From Chytridium lagenaria (Eukaryota; Chytridiomycota; Chytridiomycetes; Chytridiales; Chytridiaceae), in contig JAHLKC010000145.1 in assembly GCA_025449115.1 (NCBI GenBank), positions 37,277-101,276 of the forward strand: a DNA stretch of 64,000 bases. The letters are read 5' to 3'. This document shows, in pieces, positions 29,068 through 41,828 of the stretch. Each line of letters starts with the position of its first letter. Positions within the stretch are counted from its first letter, which is position 1. Made by a program: the position numbers and the translations under genes. The notes under the pieces were generated by a model. It was not told the DNA's origin, searched no databases, and saw only the letters and a program-made list of their open reading frames with translations.

Positions 29068-30708
29068 ATGTTTGGAGGTAATGTGGGGCAACATCTGTAT
29101 ATGTTTTAATGTTTCATACAGCTCCTTCAACGCCGGCAACCACAACTTTCGGAGGCTTCGGCGCCGCGGGAGGTAAGACTCCCGGACTCGGTGCAACGCC
29201 TACCCCAGGATTCGGGGGTTTTGGCGCCACACAATCCGCAACCGCAACGCCTGGTCAAACCACCGGTTTCGGCGGTTTTGGAGCCAACAAGGGGGCATCT
29301 CCTCCCTCAACAGGTTTTGGAGGACTTGGAGGTGCTACTCAACCAACAGCTGGAGGGGGAGGATTCGGCTTCGGCGGGACCGGGGCGGAGCGTTTGGGGG
29401 AGGGGCTACTGGGGGGTTTGGGGGTTTGGGAATCAGACGCAACCGCAGCAGCAGCAACAGCAGCAGCAGGGTTTCGGGGGTGGTGGGTTGTTTGGAGGAT
29501 CGACTATGGGAGGTGGGGGAGGGTTTGCAGCGCAATCGCAGGCACCTACATTGTCGGATAAGTTTCTGGAGATGAGGAGTTTTTGGGACCCAACGAGCCC
29601 AAATTGCCAGTTTAAAGTAAGATGCTGCTCGTCGTTGTTGTTTATATAATGTTTACATCTTAATTTATTTTCAACTTATGGATCCGGGATTAATGTCAAT
29701 ACTTATGTGTCGCACCTTTTCGTAACTAGCATTACTTTTACAACATGGTCCATCCAAGCGAAGTTCAATATTATAGATGTCCTCCCAATGAAGACCCAAC
29801 TCTTTACCAGCAAGCTGTTCAGGATAACCCGGATCCCTCATGGTACGATAATGATGAACCATGGACTAGTGCAACTGACATTTTAATTCAGTATGGTCCC
29901 TGTTCTAGCAGTTGGGTTTGCCGATATCAAAAAGAGAATACAACAGCAGGACGTAGTAGGCGAGGCGCATAAGGCAAAACTTCGAGTAAGTCTATCTGCC
30001 TTATAACTGAATTATGTGTTGCATTCTAATTTATTTTTTTTTTTGTTTAGGAATTGGCCGCACAACTTGAAAAGATTGAGAGAAAGCACTATTTGGAGAC
30101 AACTGCCAAGCTTGAAGAATACAAGAGACAGCATGCAACGCTCTCTCACGCGTTTTACATGTACGTACATCTTTAAGTGCACTTATCCTATTTCGATTAT
30201 TTTTTTGTATTTCATTTCGTGTTATATCTCCCTTAAGAGGTTTATAACACAATTTCTAATGTAGATCATGAGATTTGTTGAAATGCTCAAAAACAAGTCA
30301 TATCCGATTCGAGCAGAGGAGGAGGCCTTGCGTAGTCGGTTGGAGGCAATGGACATGCAGCTGAAGAAGCCGGCTCACTTTAGGGGTCGGATTCAGGAAC
30401 TCCAGGCAACTGTTCGCAGTCTCAAGGATTCAAGAAGACTGGGGACAGATGGTAAGGATGGGGAGAGCCGGGCGGTTGCGTATGAGATTGGAAGTGAGGA
30501 GCAGATGAGGCTTATTGGAGAGGTGAGAATTGTATTCCTTTTTATTTGCTCCGCATAAGTTTTGGTGGCTTGTTCTAATGCAACTCATCAGACTCTGCAA
30601 AACTCCCAGGAGGGTCTTCATAAGTTGACGGAACTTATTGCCGAGGACACGAAACATCTAAAAGTGATGGAGAATGGATACAAGGAGACATTCTATCAGA
30701 GGAGATGA
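29068..30708 (+). CDS. NUP54: Nucleoporin NUP54 (yeast Nup57)
   Basis: The ATG at 29068 starts MFG, then a 45-base intron, then a GFG/FG-repeat domain (FGGFGAAGG, GFGGFGANKG, GLFGG) with a poly-Gln stretch (about 29446-29470). The structured part begins near 29550 (SDKFLEMRSFWDPTSPNCQF). The signature YNMVHPSEVQYYRCPP and DPTLYQQAVQDNPDPS runs across an intron into CMVPVLAVGFADIKKRIQQQ, which is diagnostic of NUP54. The C-terminal coiled coil follows (EEEALRSRLEAMDMQLKKP; LHKLTELIAEDTKHLKV), with TGA at 30706-30708. In the Nup62-Nup58-Nup54 complex it lines the central transport channel. A frame change in the G-rich FG region (about 29385-29430) is probably an indel. Confidence 0.92.
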
Positions 30709-31026
30709 AGCCGGATTTTCACTATGTAGGAGGAACTTTCTCCATACGTTGAAGGCTTTGACGAAACGACTTAAAAAATACCTTTCAGGCCTTTCTTACC
30801 CATGAATTTCTGGTTGATGTCAATGGTTCCGATCATAAAGAAGCCTCACCGTTTTTCCAACTCCGACACGTTTCAATAAAATTCATCTCAGCCATACAAA
30901 CTTTATTGGCTGTGCGAACCCGAACTGCTGGTGTTGCTTCCATCACCTTCATTTAAGAAAGCATCCTCTTCTTCGCTTCTCCATCCGGTTTAAACAGCCG
31001 CCTCTGCAGGACGCGCACGAAACGAA
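30709..31026. other. Intergenic
   Basis: NUP54 3' flank and the presumed promoter of the next + strand gene. I see no further gene. Confidence 0.4.
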
Positions 31027-33477
31027 ATGCTGAAAGCCTACGTCACCCCCGCAAAGGTGGTCCTCAACGAAAAGTAAGGACATGCACCCAAAAAACCTTG
31101 CCTTAATCAGCTATCCATGCAAGATGGGCAACCTACGTTTATGTCATCCTTGTCACCGGTGTCCTCTGTTTCGGGGTCTACGAGCTCCTCACCGAAATGC
31201 CATGGCTCACGCAAACCATCATTCAAGGAGGTAAGAGCTTCCCCCTCTAATCCTTTCTCTTACACACACGCACACCCTTAAGGACCCATCCAAACACGAT
31301 TCTCGGACCCCATCGCAGTTGATGTGAACCCGACGCCATCGTATTGTAGTGGTCGAAGTTGTGCGTTTTTACCGGCGCAGCAGGTGGGTCATAGTGATGG
31401 AGGCGTTGCGAATATTGTGGTTGGGTTTAGTGATGTTGTGGCTGTTGCGGATGGCGATTGTGGGAGTTCGAGACCGACTTCTGTAGATTGTGTGAGGGAA
31501 GGACGGACGTTGAATGTGATTGATTCAAAGAGATTTTATGTGGCGAATGTAGAAAAGTAAGATATAACCCCCTTTAAAACAGTATTTTATTGTGGGCACT
31601 GAACTGACCATATATTTTTAAAAGCATGACTTTATTGATTCGCCATTCTGTTACGGTGCCGATGGGACGGAGGAGTGTGATGGTTGGTAATGGGGAAACT
31701 GTTGGAAGGATTGTAAGAGGAGGTGTGAGGAGGGTGAGTTTCGACAGGATTGGGAGGGATGAGGATGGAGTTACTTTAGGGGCTTTATTGCAGGGTGCTG
31801 GGGTGGGGTTAGATGATGGATTGGGGGAGAGGAATGCGAGTCTGGTGCGAGATGAGGGGGTGGTGTTGGCGGTTTCTGTAAGGGTAAGGTTGAATTATAA
31901 TTATATTGCCCGAGTCGCGTTCGTTTTTCGTTTTTTTAATATTTTCTTGAACATTTTTACTCAAATGTTATTGTTAACGTTACTTTATCTAGTATTTTGG
32001 AAGAAACATTCGCTCCGCCCGGGATCTCAGCTATACTGTACGTACTTCCTTCCCATTTTCATTCTCTCCGCCCATCATGCTCACCTTCGTCACAAGTACA
32101 CCATCAAAGCCCTCACCGACTCCTCCACGCGTCAACGCACGCTCACATTAAATCAAACATCCAACCGACTCCTCGTGACGGACACGTACTCGATCAAGCT
32201 CTTGTTTGACGTAACGGCCATCGTGGAGGAGGTGGCCGTGTTGCAATGTTTGGAAGCCGTCGCGTCCGTCTTGTTTTTGTTATTTGTCGTGAAGACGATG
32301 ATGTGGTGTTATTTTTGTGTATTTTGTCGCCACAGAAGGAAATGCATAGAAAGTATGGGGTTTGCATTGTTTTATTGGGGTTTCTTTCGTTCTCGGTTGT
32401 ACCGCTTTATGTTTTTTGTTGTTAAGGTTTTTATTTTATACCACCTTATTATTATTTCTGTTGATGAAATTTTCGTTTTTATTACTTTAATTTATTTTTT
32501 CTTATCGTTGATGAATATTTGAATATTCAGAAACTGTTGATATATTAAACTTGAGTATACTCACGCTTTTGCCTTCTTCACACAGAAAAATCTACGGTCC
32601 CGCTCCCGGCTTCTCCTACCCGGACGACTCCCCCTCCGCATCCCCAACCCACCACCCGAAAACCCCCAACGACCTCGACGAAATCCACATAGAAGAGCCT
32701 CACCTCTCCGCCCGCACCATCACCCACCCAGACCCCGACACCTTTTCGTTCAACCCAAGCGTCGACACTCCCTCCGAGGTAGCTCTGGCACGTGAGGAAA
32801 CCTACGCCGCACCCGTTGCAGAACCCTACCAGACCTCTACGACCCTCGCGATAGCACCTTTCGCAAACCTCCATCTCCGTCAAACGTCATCGCCAAAATC
32901 AGAGGTTTCCGAACGTTTCCCAGCGCGGAGTTTTTCAAAGACAGGAATGAAGGCGACAAGAGTGTCCCATGAAGATAGGGATCAGATTCGTCAAATACTA
33001 GAACACGCGCAATCTGAGATCAAGCGTCGTTCCGCTACTATGTTTGAGAGGTCCACGCCGCATATGCTTTTACGGCAAATATCGGGGAAGAGGGCCGGTG
33101 GGGACGTGGTAACGACGTCGACGGCGCGAGGTTCACAATCAATGGGGGTGGATGAGATCAACCCGGCCATGGAGGAACAAATGTATTTACAGCACGTTCG
33201 GCAAAGTATTCCTGTGAACCCTGGGACAGGGACAGTTTCTGGAAGAGAGTCTCGGTATTCGCAGCAGACAGAGGCACGGACCAATGTTGGACTCTGGCCG
33301 CCTTCAAGGAGAGGGACGAATGTAGACCGTTGGCCTGGAACGCAGAGGAGCGTGAAGGGACGTCAGCAGATGGAGCCACAAGCGTCGATCACGTACTTCA
33401 ACCCTCTGGTGGCCCAAGAAACCGTGTCAAGGGTCAGCACTGCAACTTCTCGAAGAGATGTAGACGACAGGCTTTAG
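31027..33477 (+). CDS. Two-TM membrane protein, P2X-receptor-like
   Basis: The ATG at 31027 gives a short cytosolic start [14 protein letters not shown], resembling the P2X N-terminal Y-x-T-P-K region. TM1 follows ([19 protein letters not shown]), then a long extracellular domain with several Cys ([26 protein letters not shown]). It contains [16 protein letters not shown], comparable to the P2X NFTxxIKNxxxFP segment. After introns the second half reads [18 protein letters not shown], then TM2 ([17 protein letters not shown]). A large last exon (32586-33477) encodes a disordered cytosolic tail of about 300 residues. P2X channels are ATP-gated cation channels, known in Allomyces and other zoosporic fungi. 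The GKF motif before TM2 and the KxK motif after TM1 are not seen, so this may be a divergent relative or only a topological match. Confidence 0.5.
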
Positions 33478-33784
33478 ACATAATGGCTCTGACAAAAACA
33501 CGCGAACCAAAATCATAAATAAAGGATGTGAAGGCGCAGAGCAAAAATAGTATCGAGAGAAAGATGCCTGTATTGTCAACAAAGCGGAAGCTGAACCATT
33601 CCATTGCGGACACCCCGCGCGCCCCAAGATAAGAAAAGCCACAGGAAAAGGAGCCCTCAACAAAAAGATAAAAGACAGACGAGAAATAAAATAAAATGAA
33701 TAAAACCCTCGCGATTGTGCTAACATAATCTTGTTGAATGCCGTCCCCAAACTCCTTGCTTCCCCCCCAATAAGAATAGTGCGA
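33478..33784. other. Intergenic between convergent genes
   Basis: About 300 bases between the 3' ends of the membrane-protein gene (+) and RPS18 (-). I see no gene. Confidence 0.5.
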
Positions 33785-34440
<656 letters not shown>

Positions 34441-35466
34441 GTCATAAGGTTAGCTGCTGCTGAAGCTCATTCCATGGCAAAAAACGGGCAAGGGTAAATC
34501 CAGTATGATATCTGCATCCACCCCGATCTACTCATGCTCCACTTTCGAGTACGGCGCCAGCTTCCACAAGCCTAGTCCCAAAGATTCCTAGCTCTTCATG
34601 TCTCTGTTGTGAAGTCCATTCCATCCCATCCCATCCATCGCATCCCATCTCATCCATCACATCCATCGTTTATCCATTCCTCCTTACGACATGAACAAGA
34701 AGTCCCAGCACCCCTCCAAGTCCTGTCCGTTCTTCTCCCCCCTCCTTCCGCGTTGATGAGATGACGGATGACGGCCATACACAGAGACCCACCATGATGT
34801 ATTATCCAATTTGAAAAGGGATTTGCAAAATTTGCACTCGGGTCCCAAGTCGACCCCCGCACAGAGTTGTGACAATTCCAGTGGATTTTTGATCGTATCT
34901 ATTGGGTCAATAGGTTGGCAATTCCCTCTTCTCCGCCGCGTGGGTATCGTCGTTGACGGCGGCGTAAATTATTAGTATATCCGCGTTTGAGTTGAATTTG
35001 CTGGTGTCGTTCAATTACATAGAAAGCAAGGCTCACAACAGGCAACGGCCTTGGTAGTATCCAAAGTAAGTACAATACTTTTAGAACGCTGAAAACTAAA
35101 ATTACTTTCTTAACGCGTTGTAAAAAATGAAAAAGGGCCGCAAAAAAGAGATAGGCGAAACCTCAGTAAAATGTTTTCCAAAATAAACAAAATACTATAC
35201 ATTCGACAAAAGAGAAGCCAAAGAGTATAGAACTTTGTGACAAAACGCATAAATGCACACATTCAAACCTCAAAATACTAGAGAAGAAAAAAGACTACAA
35301 CCGTAAAGTGATATAGGAATAATAACAAAACACAAGACGAAATTAGGTAACGAAAAGATTATAAGTAGAAAGCGCAAGCGCCGTGAGCTTGAACAACAGT
35401 CGCATCGACCGGAACAGAATTAAAGAAAACGTTTCTCAAGAAGGAAAATAATACTATGATTAACAT
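34441..35466. other. RPS18 first intron/promoter region and bZIP 3' flank
   Basis: This holds the presumed first intron and promoter of RPS18, a CCATC-rich simple repeat at about 34614-34675, and then A/T-rich 3' flank of the bZIP gene. I see no other gene. Confidence 0.4.
34614..34675 (+). repeat. Imperfect CCATC/CATCC simple repeat
   Basis: Short units such as CCATCCCATCC and CCATCACATCC recur for about 60 bases. It lies within the presumed RPS18 first intron or upstream region. Confidence 0.7.
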
Positions 35467-37784
35467 CTATCGTTTCCTTTTCAACTTTAACCCGTTACCA
35501 CCAGTTGATTTCTTCGAATCATTCTTTTCGCTCTGGCCCAATTCGTTTTTCATACGACCAGGTTCAAAAGTCGAAGCATGAGAATGCTTCGAACCCGGTA
35601 TGTCCAACCCCATCCCCTCCCCCTCCATCTTCGCAACACTAATAACTTTCTCTCCCGCCTTCCCCAATAATCTCTTCACAGTCTTTCTCAATTCCACAAC
35701 CTCACTCCGAAGCCTATCATTCTCCTCCATCAACTCCCTCATAATCCTATTCCTTTTCTCTCTCGAACGTTGCGCCGCAAGTCTGTTCCGTTCCTTCCGG
35801 TTCGCCTTCGCCTCTCCCACTGTCGCGTATTTGCGTCTCACTTGCCGCCGCGGAGGAGGTGACGAGAGATGCGCGTCATTGTCATCTTCCTCTAGCATTT
35901 CTTGGACGGCGGCGCGTCGAGCGGATAACTTTGATTTTTTGCGTTTGGGGGAGGTGGAGTTAGCGCGGCGGTGTTTTCGGCGACGAGGTGGGACGTCACT
36001 TTCGGAATCGTGGTAAGAGCTGTCGTCGTCTTTGTCGGAAGGGATATAGGTTTCGTCGCTCTGTTGGTCTTCAAGGTTATTGTAATCTTCAACGGGATCC
36101 GGGGATGGTGGAGCGACGACTGGAGCTGGGGTTTTCGTTATTTCTGCGGACGGGGAGAGGGAGCTCTGGTTATGTATAAAAAAAGGTGAAAGTTAGGTAT
36201 GAATTACGCGTCAATTCGTGTACTCACCATTAACATCAAGTTCCCGACTCGCTGACGCAAAGGAATATCATCCAGACCGCTCGAAGTACCACGGCCATTC
36301 GCCACCTCCAAAGCAATCTTTAAGTTCACTACGTCCCCCACATCATCATCCTCATCCGGAATGACATTAACTGGGTCGAGAATCTCTGACGTCTGCTTTA
36401 CCATATCTGTATCATTCTTTTTTAGGCTTCGCTTTGGAACCATTTTTTTGTTGCTTTTCGAGCGGTTTTTCCGTAAAGGATTCACGGGGTTCGAAATGAA
36501 TGGTCCTTGTGGTTGCGCGAGGGCGGGGCCGTCAACAATCTCACGTTCAGCTTCACGCACTATGGCAGCGTCGACGGCTGACGTGCTTGAATCTAGGTGC
36601 TTCACAACCACATCCGTGACCAGCTGAACGGAATTCACGGAAGCACCCATTTTAGCCGCAACCCTTGATCCACTCTCACCACGCTCCTCCAACCCCCGCC
36701 CAATCTTTTCCTTCACCTCCATCAACCCCTCAGTCTTCAGCTGCCCAAACGACTCAAATCCAAACCCACGACCCCTTGGCCCTGTCTTCCCCCCCGTATC
36801 CCCAAAATCCTCCACGTCACTTTCATGCTCAACCCTTTCAGGCATCCCAAAGATCTTTGGGAATATCCTTGCCGGAGTCGTATCCCCCCTCCATTCTGCG
36901 TCCACTGTCCCAACCGATATTTCCGACTTGGGGTTCTCAGAACCCCCCGCGGATTTCCCGATCATCGTCACTGGTATACCCAAACCTCCTCCCAGAGGAT
37001 GGGTGTAGGGTCTGACTGGAATGTGGGGACGATGTTGCGTTGACGTCACGGAAGAAGAAACGAGGGGTGGGGACCGCGTCCCAATTTTCTAGGGATGAGG
37101 AGATGAGGTATCGTTCTGGTGAGGGCTCGACACGACGCGTCGATGAGGAGGAGATGATTGGATTGATGTGAGAGTACTTGAGGGAATTGAGTGTTCGGTG
37201 GAGGGATGGAAGGGGTGGGTGGATATTCCGGCGGTGGGTGGAGCTGCTGATACAATGTGGTCATCGGGCCCGTTCCTCAGGAAATAGTTAGACGGCGGCA
37301 TCGTGCCTTCATGGTTATTCTCATAAGGGTACCCCGAAAATCCAAGCGGGTCCTATAACAACATTATATTATGTAAACAAAGTTAGCCAACCTGCGACTG
37401 AGACGCCATATCCACATCCCCATTAGCCATATGTTGCGGATACTCCCAATGCTCCTACCAAAACAAAAAAAACCCCATAAGCACACCAAATCCTTCTCAA
37501 CGGAAAATCCTCACCATCCCTTCATCCCTTCCATTCTCAACCTTAACATTCCCCCAAACGGCCAAAAATGCAGACGTCGAATATCCATGCATCCCATCAA
37601 TCTGGCCCCCCCCTTCAAACTCTGGTACTGTATCTCTTTCCCTCCCATATGATGACGTGGTATCGTAAAACCCTTGGGAGACGCCACCCATGGAGACAGA
37701 AGGGTGGTGATCAGGGCTCATGGAGACTGATTCCAACGCGACGTTAGATATGAAGGGAGATGGGAGAGAACGAGACGGAAGCAT
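35467..37784 (-). CDS. bZIP transcription factor
   Basis: The ATG at 37784 starts a Ser-rich exon (SRSLPSPFISNVALESVSM). Short exons follow, then a long exon (36204-37049) with Lys-rich and acidic patches (NPLRKNRSKSNKKM; NVIPDEDDDVGDVVNLKIAL). The last exon carries the bZIP: basic region ANRKERNRLAAQRSREKRNR (N-x7-R present), then the leucine heptads IMRELMEENDRLRSEVVELR and KTVKRLLGKAGEKV, ending at 35467. Such factors bind DNA as dimers in the nucleus. The upstream half is long and disordered, typical of fungal activators. Introns lie near 36170-36228 and 37350-37500. One frame change occurs near 37060-37080. The binding-site class (AP-1, CREB or Gcn4 type) cannot be set from this reading. 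Confidence 0.85.
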
Positions 37785-38147
37785 TATATTTATTGATAGA
37801 GATCTTAGCCTCCCCTTTTGCTTTGATTGCGCTTTATCGGTTGAAGGCTGAAACGGGAGATGTCACGCATGGATGTGGAGCGTGAAACGCGTATACGCGT
37901 ATGAATTGAAATTTTTCTTCGTTCGCACTTTAAAATGTCGAAGACGCGTTTTTATTTCTGAGAAAAAAGGCCGGCCAGATGAAGCATTGTCGAGAGCGAC
38001 GATAAAGATAAACGCGAGATATAAAAAAACCAAACGGGGAATGAAAAGAAAAATAATAATGATAAGCGCTGATTTCCAAAAAACTCTTCCCCCTTAAAAA
38101 AAATAAGCCAAAAAAGAAAAACAACAACAACCGGCGTTCGCAAATCA
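37785..38147. other. Intergenic
   Basis: Presumed bZIP promoter and 3' flank of the RRM gene, both transcribed leftward. The palindrome-like ACGCGTATACGCGT occurs at about 37887-37900. No gene is seen. Confidence 0.4.
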
Positions 38148-40511
38148 TCACGCAGGTCGTCCGTACGTCGGTGGTCGATAATAAACCATCCCCGCGATCG
38201 ATACCGCGTGTATATTCTGATGTTGAAATGAGCCCCCCTGATGCGGGAACCACTGACCCGGTCGAACACCATACGGCATCATGGGTGGGAATTCGCCTTG
38301 CGGGGATGACGGTTGTGGGAACATCTGTGGATGGTGTTGGATGTAATGAGGTTGCATGGAGCCGGGTAAAGCGGAGTGAGGGTTGGGGTGCCAGGCGTAG
38401 GTGGTTTGCTGGGGTGGACCTGATGTCATGGAAGGATAGCCAACAACGTAAAAGGGAGGCGCTGTGGAGTGTTAGAAGATAAAGATGGTAAAGTTTACCG
38501 TTCTGCGGGTGATGAGGGTGAATTGGGACACCCTGAACCTGCGAATTTGGTGAAAACTGCTCAGTCGCTAAAGAATAACACGATTTTAGATCCAAATACC
38601 AAATCTAAATAAAAATTAACAGCAACCTACGCGACGTACTCTGCTGATACATATTCCCTCCATACCCTACATTCACCTGCAACCCAAGTGTAGGAGGTGG
38701 AGGCCTAATCGGGACAGGATTATGCATCGGAATCTCGAGAGCATACTGCGTTGACGCGATGGAGCTCCTAGGACTAACCCCCTCTGAGCCACTCCCCTCC
38801 TCCCAATATCCCCCAAATCCCTGGGAGAAATCCACGGAAGGTCGTCGGTCATTAATCTCCCGATATTTGACCTTAATAACACGTCCTAGCCACATAACGC
38901 CGTTCTGAAAACTCAATTAAGAAGGAAAGTAAAAAGGGGGAATTATACCTCCTCGTCTATAGCCCGTTCCGCACAATCTTGATTAGGGTATCGCACAAAC
39001 GCAAATGCGTCCCGCTTTTCAGTATCAATCTGATTACCACGGAGCAGTTTGAGAGATTTGATATCCCCGTATTTTTCAAAGCGTTCCTTCAATAGATCTT
39101 CAGTGATGATATCGGGATTGAGTTTTCCAATAAAGAGACAGGAATAATCTAATGCCACATCGGACTTTTCGGAACGGTTTCGCCCAGTCGCAGACGTATC
39201 GATAGAAACGACGGATACCCTACAGCAGGTTAAACGGGTTTGATAATAGCGTAAAAGCGTACTGAAAGTGCTTTAATCGCATCTTCGCGACTAAAATACT
39301 TCACGAATGCGCATCCACGACATTTCCTTGTGCCAGCGTGATATAACAGCGTTAATTCCTCAACAGGCCCAAACTGCTCAACGCGTTCCATGAGCTCCTG
39401 TATAGGATATCTATAAGTATGCAAATGCCACAAACACTGGAATATGTCTAAGGAACAATTACCTTGTACTTGATCTGCGACCCAAATTTTGAAAGGAATA
39501 AGGTCCTATTCACATTCGCCGGCTCGACCCGAATCTCTCGACCATCGATTATCGATCGGGGGGCCTCTTTGAGTGCCATCTTTGCGTCCGATATGTTCTT
39601 AGAGAATTGCAAACGATTAGTTAGACAACCAGACTAACGACAAACCCCCTCACCAGAAACTGGACAAAGCCAAATGGGCGCCCTTTCCCATCACGTTGGA
39701 CCTTGACGTTCAAAGTCGGTCCCCATTTCTCGAAATGCTGGAGAACGCTCTCGTGAAGCTCTTCATCGCTTTTACTGGAAGAAAGGCTGTGAATGTTTGG
39801 TATATGTGTTAGTGTTGAGGAATGCAGAAGATGATGACATTGAATAGGGGAGATATGGTGAAATCATGTAAAAGGAAGAAAATGACGAAAAGAACAGCAT
39901 GACCATTGAAGACAACAATAAAAGTGAAGATGAAAAGATTTAAAAGAAACAGATATAGGCATGCTTTGACAGGCCAACTTAGCAAGAGATAACCGTATTG
40001 CTAACACTGTCACTTAAAGCTCTCAAGATGGCCGTGTAATATGAAAACCTACTTGGCGAGAAACAAACAAGCTCTCGGCAGCACCGATGGCAACAACGGT
40101 CGTTCCGGCATTCTATCCATCCATCCGCCAAACCTGCGTCTCTCATCCTCAACAATAGTTTTATCCTCCCCCTCTTCATCATCACCAAAACTCGTCGCAT
40201 CCGTCGACAAAGCGGGAAAACTCAATGGTTCTTGGAATCGTGTTTCCGATTGAGAACGTTTGGAACGAGGAAGGGAGTGGCGCTTGGAATAGACGTCGAG
40301 GCTTCTACAGCGTTGTTTTAAAGATCGGAGGAAAGGGGATGGGGAGCGACGTTGCGGGATAAACGGAGGGAAGCCTTGGACGTGCTTTTGAGAAACGGGA
40401 TGGTCTTTGTGAATCTGCGACTGAATAAGTTAGGCTGATAATAATTGCAGATGGGTAGATGCGACATACTTGAAGGTCGTCAAAGGGGATGAGAGGTTCT
40501 TCCTGGATCAT
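38148..40511 (-). CDS. Triple-RRM RNA-binding protein, copy A
   Basis: The ATG at 40511 gives MIQEEPLIPFDDLQ, then a disordered Arg/Ser-rich exon ending LPRACLFLA, then three RRMs split over introns. RRM1: SDEELHESVLQHFEKWGP with GRPFGFVQF. RRM2: NRTLFLSKFGSQIKYKELME and RKCRGCAFVKYFSREDAIKA. RRM3: SCLFIGKLNPDIITEDLLKE and RDAFAFVRYPNQDCAERAID, closed by NGVMWLGRVIKVKYRE. A Pro/Gln/His-rich tail ends YYRPPTYGRPA at 38148. The RNP1 motifs are recognisable, so RNA binding is expected, probably in mRNA regulation. It is a clear paralog of the gene at 46293-49335, with the same intron before RRM1. No specific ortholog is assigned. Confidence 0.82.
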
Positions 40512-41828
40512 GTCGCCTTATATCACGACAGGAAGGAGGAAGCAAGAGGTATGGAGAGAGTAAACAAAAGTGGTAAGCGTTCTTACTGCAACGTTTACAG
40601 CTGCAGCTATGAATGGAGCCTGGATGGACGCTCTTTCAGTAAACAGAGAGCCGCAGCAAAAACAGAGTTTGAAGAGGAATGAAGGTGCAAGAACGAGTAC
40701 AGCAGTCACTGCATTCCACAAGCAATCTTCCTCCAACACGCACGTACAAAGACACACGACTTCCACACCCTCTTTCTCTTTATACAAATGCCAACAAAAT
40801 AGTAGCGCACGAGTAAGAACCGCAAGGTATTGAAGCAAGCAAGCAAGCAAGCAATCACGCAAGCAAGCGGAGGGAAAGGAAGAAGAGGCAGAGGGTAATG
40901 ATCTGTCTGCTTGATGAGGGGCGAGGAAAGAGGAAGAGGGAAGAGAATGAAAGAAAACTAAAAGTTGAGGCGAAGGGCTCCTTTGCGTCGTCATCATTGA
41001 AAGCGTGTCAGATCAAAACAGTTTTTGAATGATGATGATGGCATCAAAAGTTTGTCGCTTCAAAAAGCACCAAGAGAAAAAGCCTCCTCCCTGCCTAATG
41101 AAGGGGTTCTACAGGTAAGGAAGAAGGTTGTGATCTCTGCACGAGCCTAAACTTGCGTCGTCGCTTTGCTTTCCATCAAATCAAAAACAAACACAAAAAA
41201 CGGTTGCGATCCGGCTGATTTTTGAAACTGCTGTACACTATGTTATCCCCTCCATCACCACTTGATTGCAGCGGGATCACCTCAATTATAGCTAGCTAGC
41301 AAGCGCTTGCTCTTCACCATAATGAAGACGTACGTTCGCGCGAATGACATCAGTTTTCATACATCCGTGATCCAAATCCATAGTGGATAAACACTCAACC
41401 AAGTTTTCAAGCCCAGTAGTCACATCAATCTTTCAAAGCGCGCAATTAACAAAACAGCCACCTCTTCCCTTCCTCACAACACACCTGAATCCCATGTGAA
41501 AGACAGCACCTCAACGTCGGAGATGAATCTTTTATTCGTTCACCATCATGGGCGAGAATACGCGCCAACAATATATAAGTGCCAGACAATAACAACGAAA
41601 CAAAAAAACAAAAAAACGAGCCGCACTTGTTGTGCTCGAACAAATAAAGAAACATGAAAAGAAAGTAAGAGGGGAATGCAATGACTCCAACGTAAGTAAA
41701 CGAAACAGAAAGTGAACAAAAAGAAGAGACCTAAAACGTCACAGTGTTTATCCTCTAACACCTCATAAAATAACCCCAACGTAAACCATCTACGAACAAA
41801 ACAATACCAAACAGCCAGAAAAAAAAGG
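40512..41828. other. Intergenic (1.3 kb)
   Basis: Upstream region of the RRM copy A gene and 3' flank of WDR75. It contains an (AAGC)n microsatellite and GCTAGCTAGC near 41301. Frames such as 40518-40997 (-) have no recognisable features. Confidence 0.4.
40833..40870 (+). repeat. (AAGC)n microsatellite
   Basis: Five near-perfect AAGC units, an interruption (AATCACGC) and two more units lie upstream of the RRM copy A gene. Confidence 0.85.

Noticed and set aside
29830..29890. Apparent frameshift in NUP54 after NPDPS
   Set aside because: A GTACGA...TTCAG intron here restores CMVPVLAVGFADIKKR in frame, matching the family.
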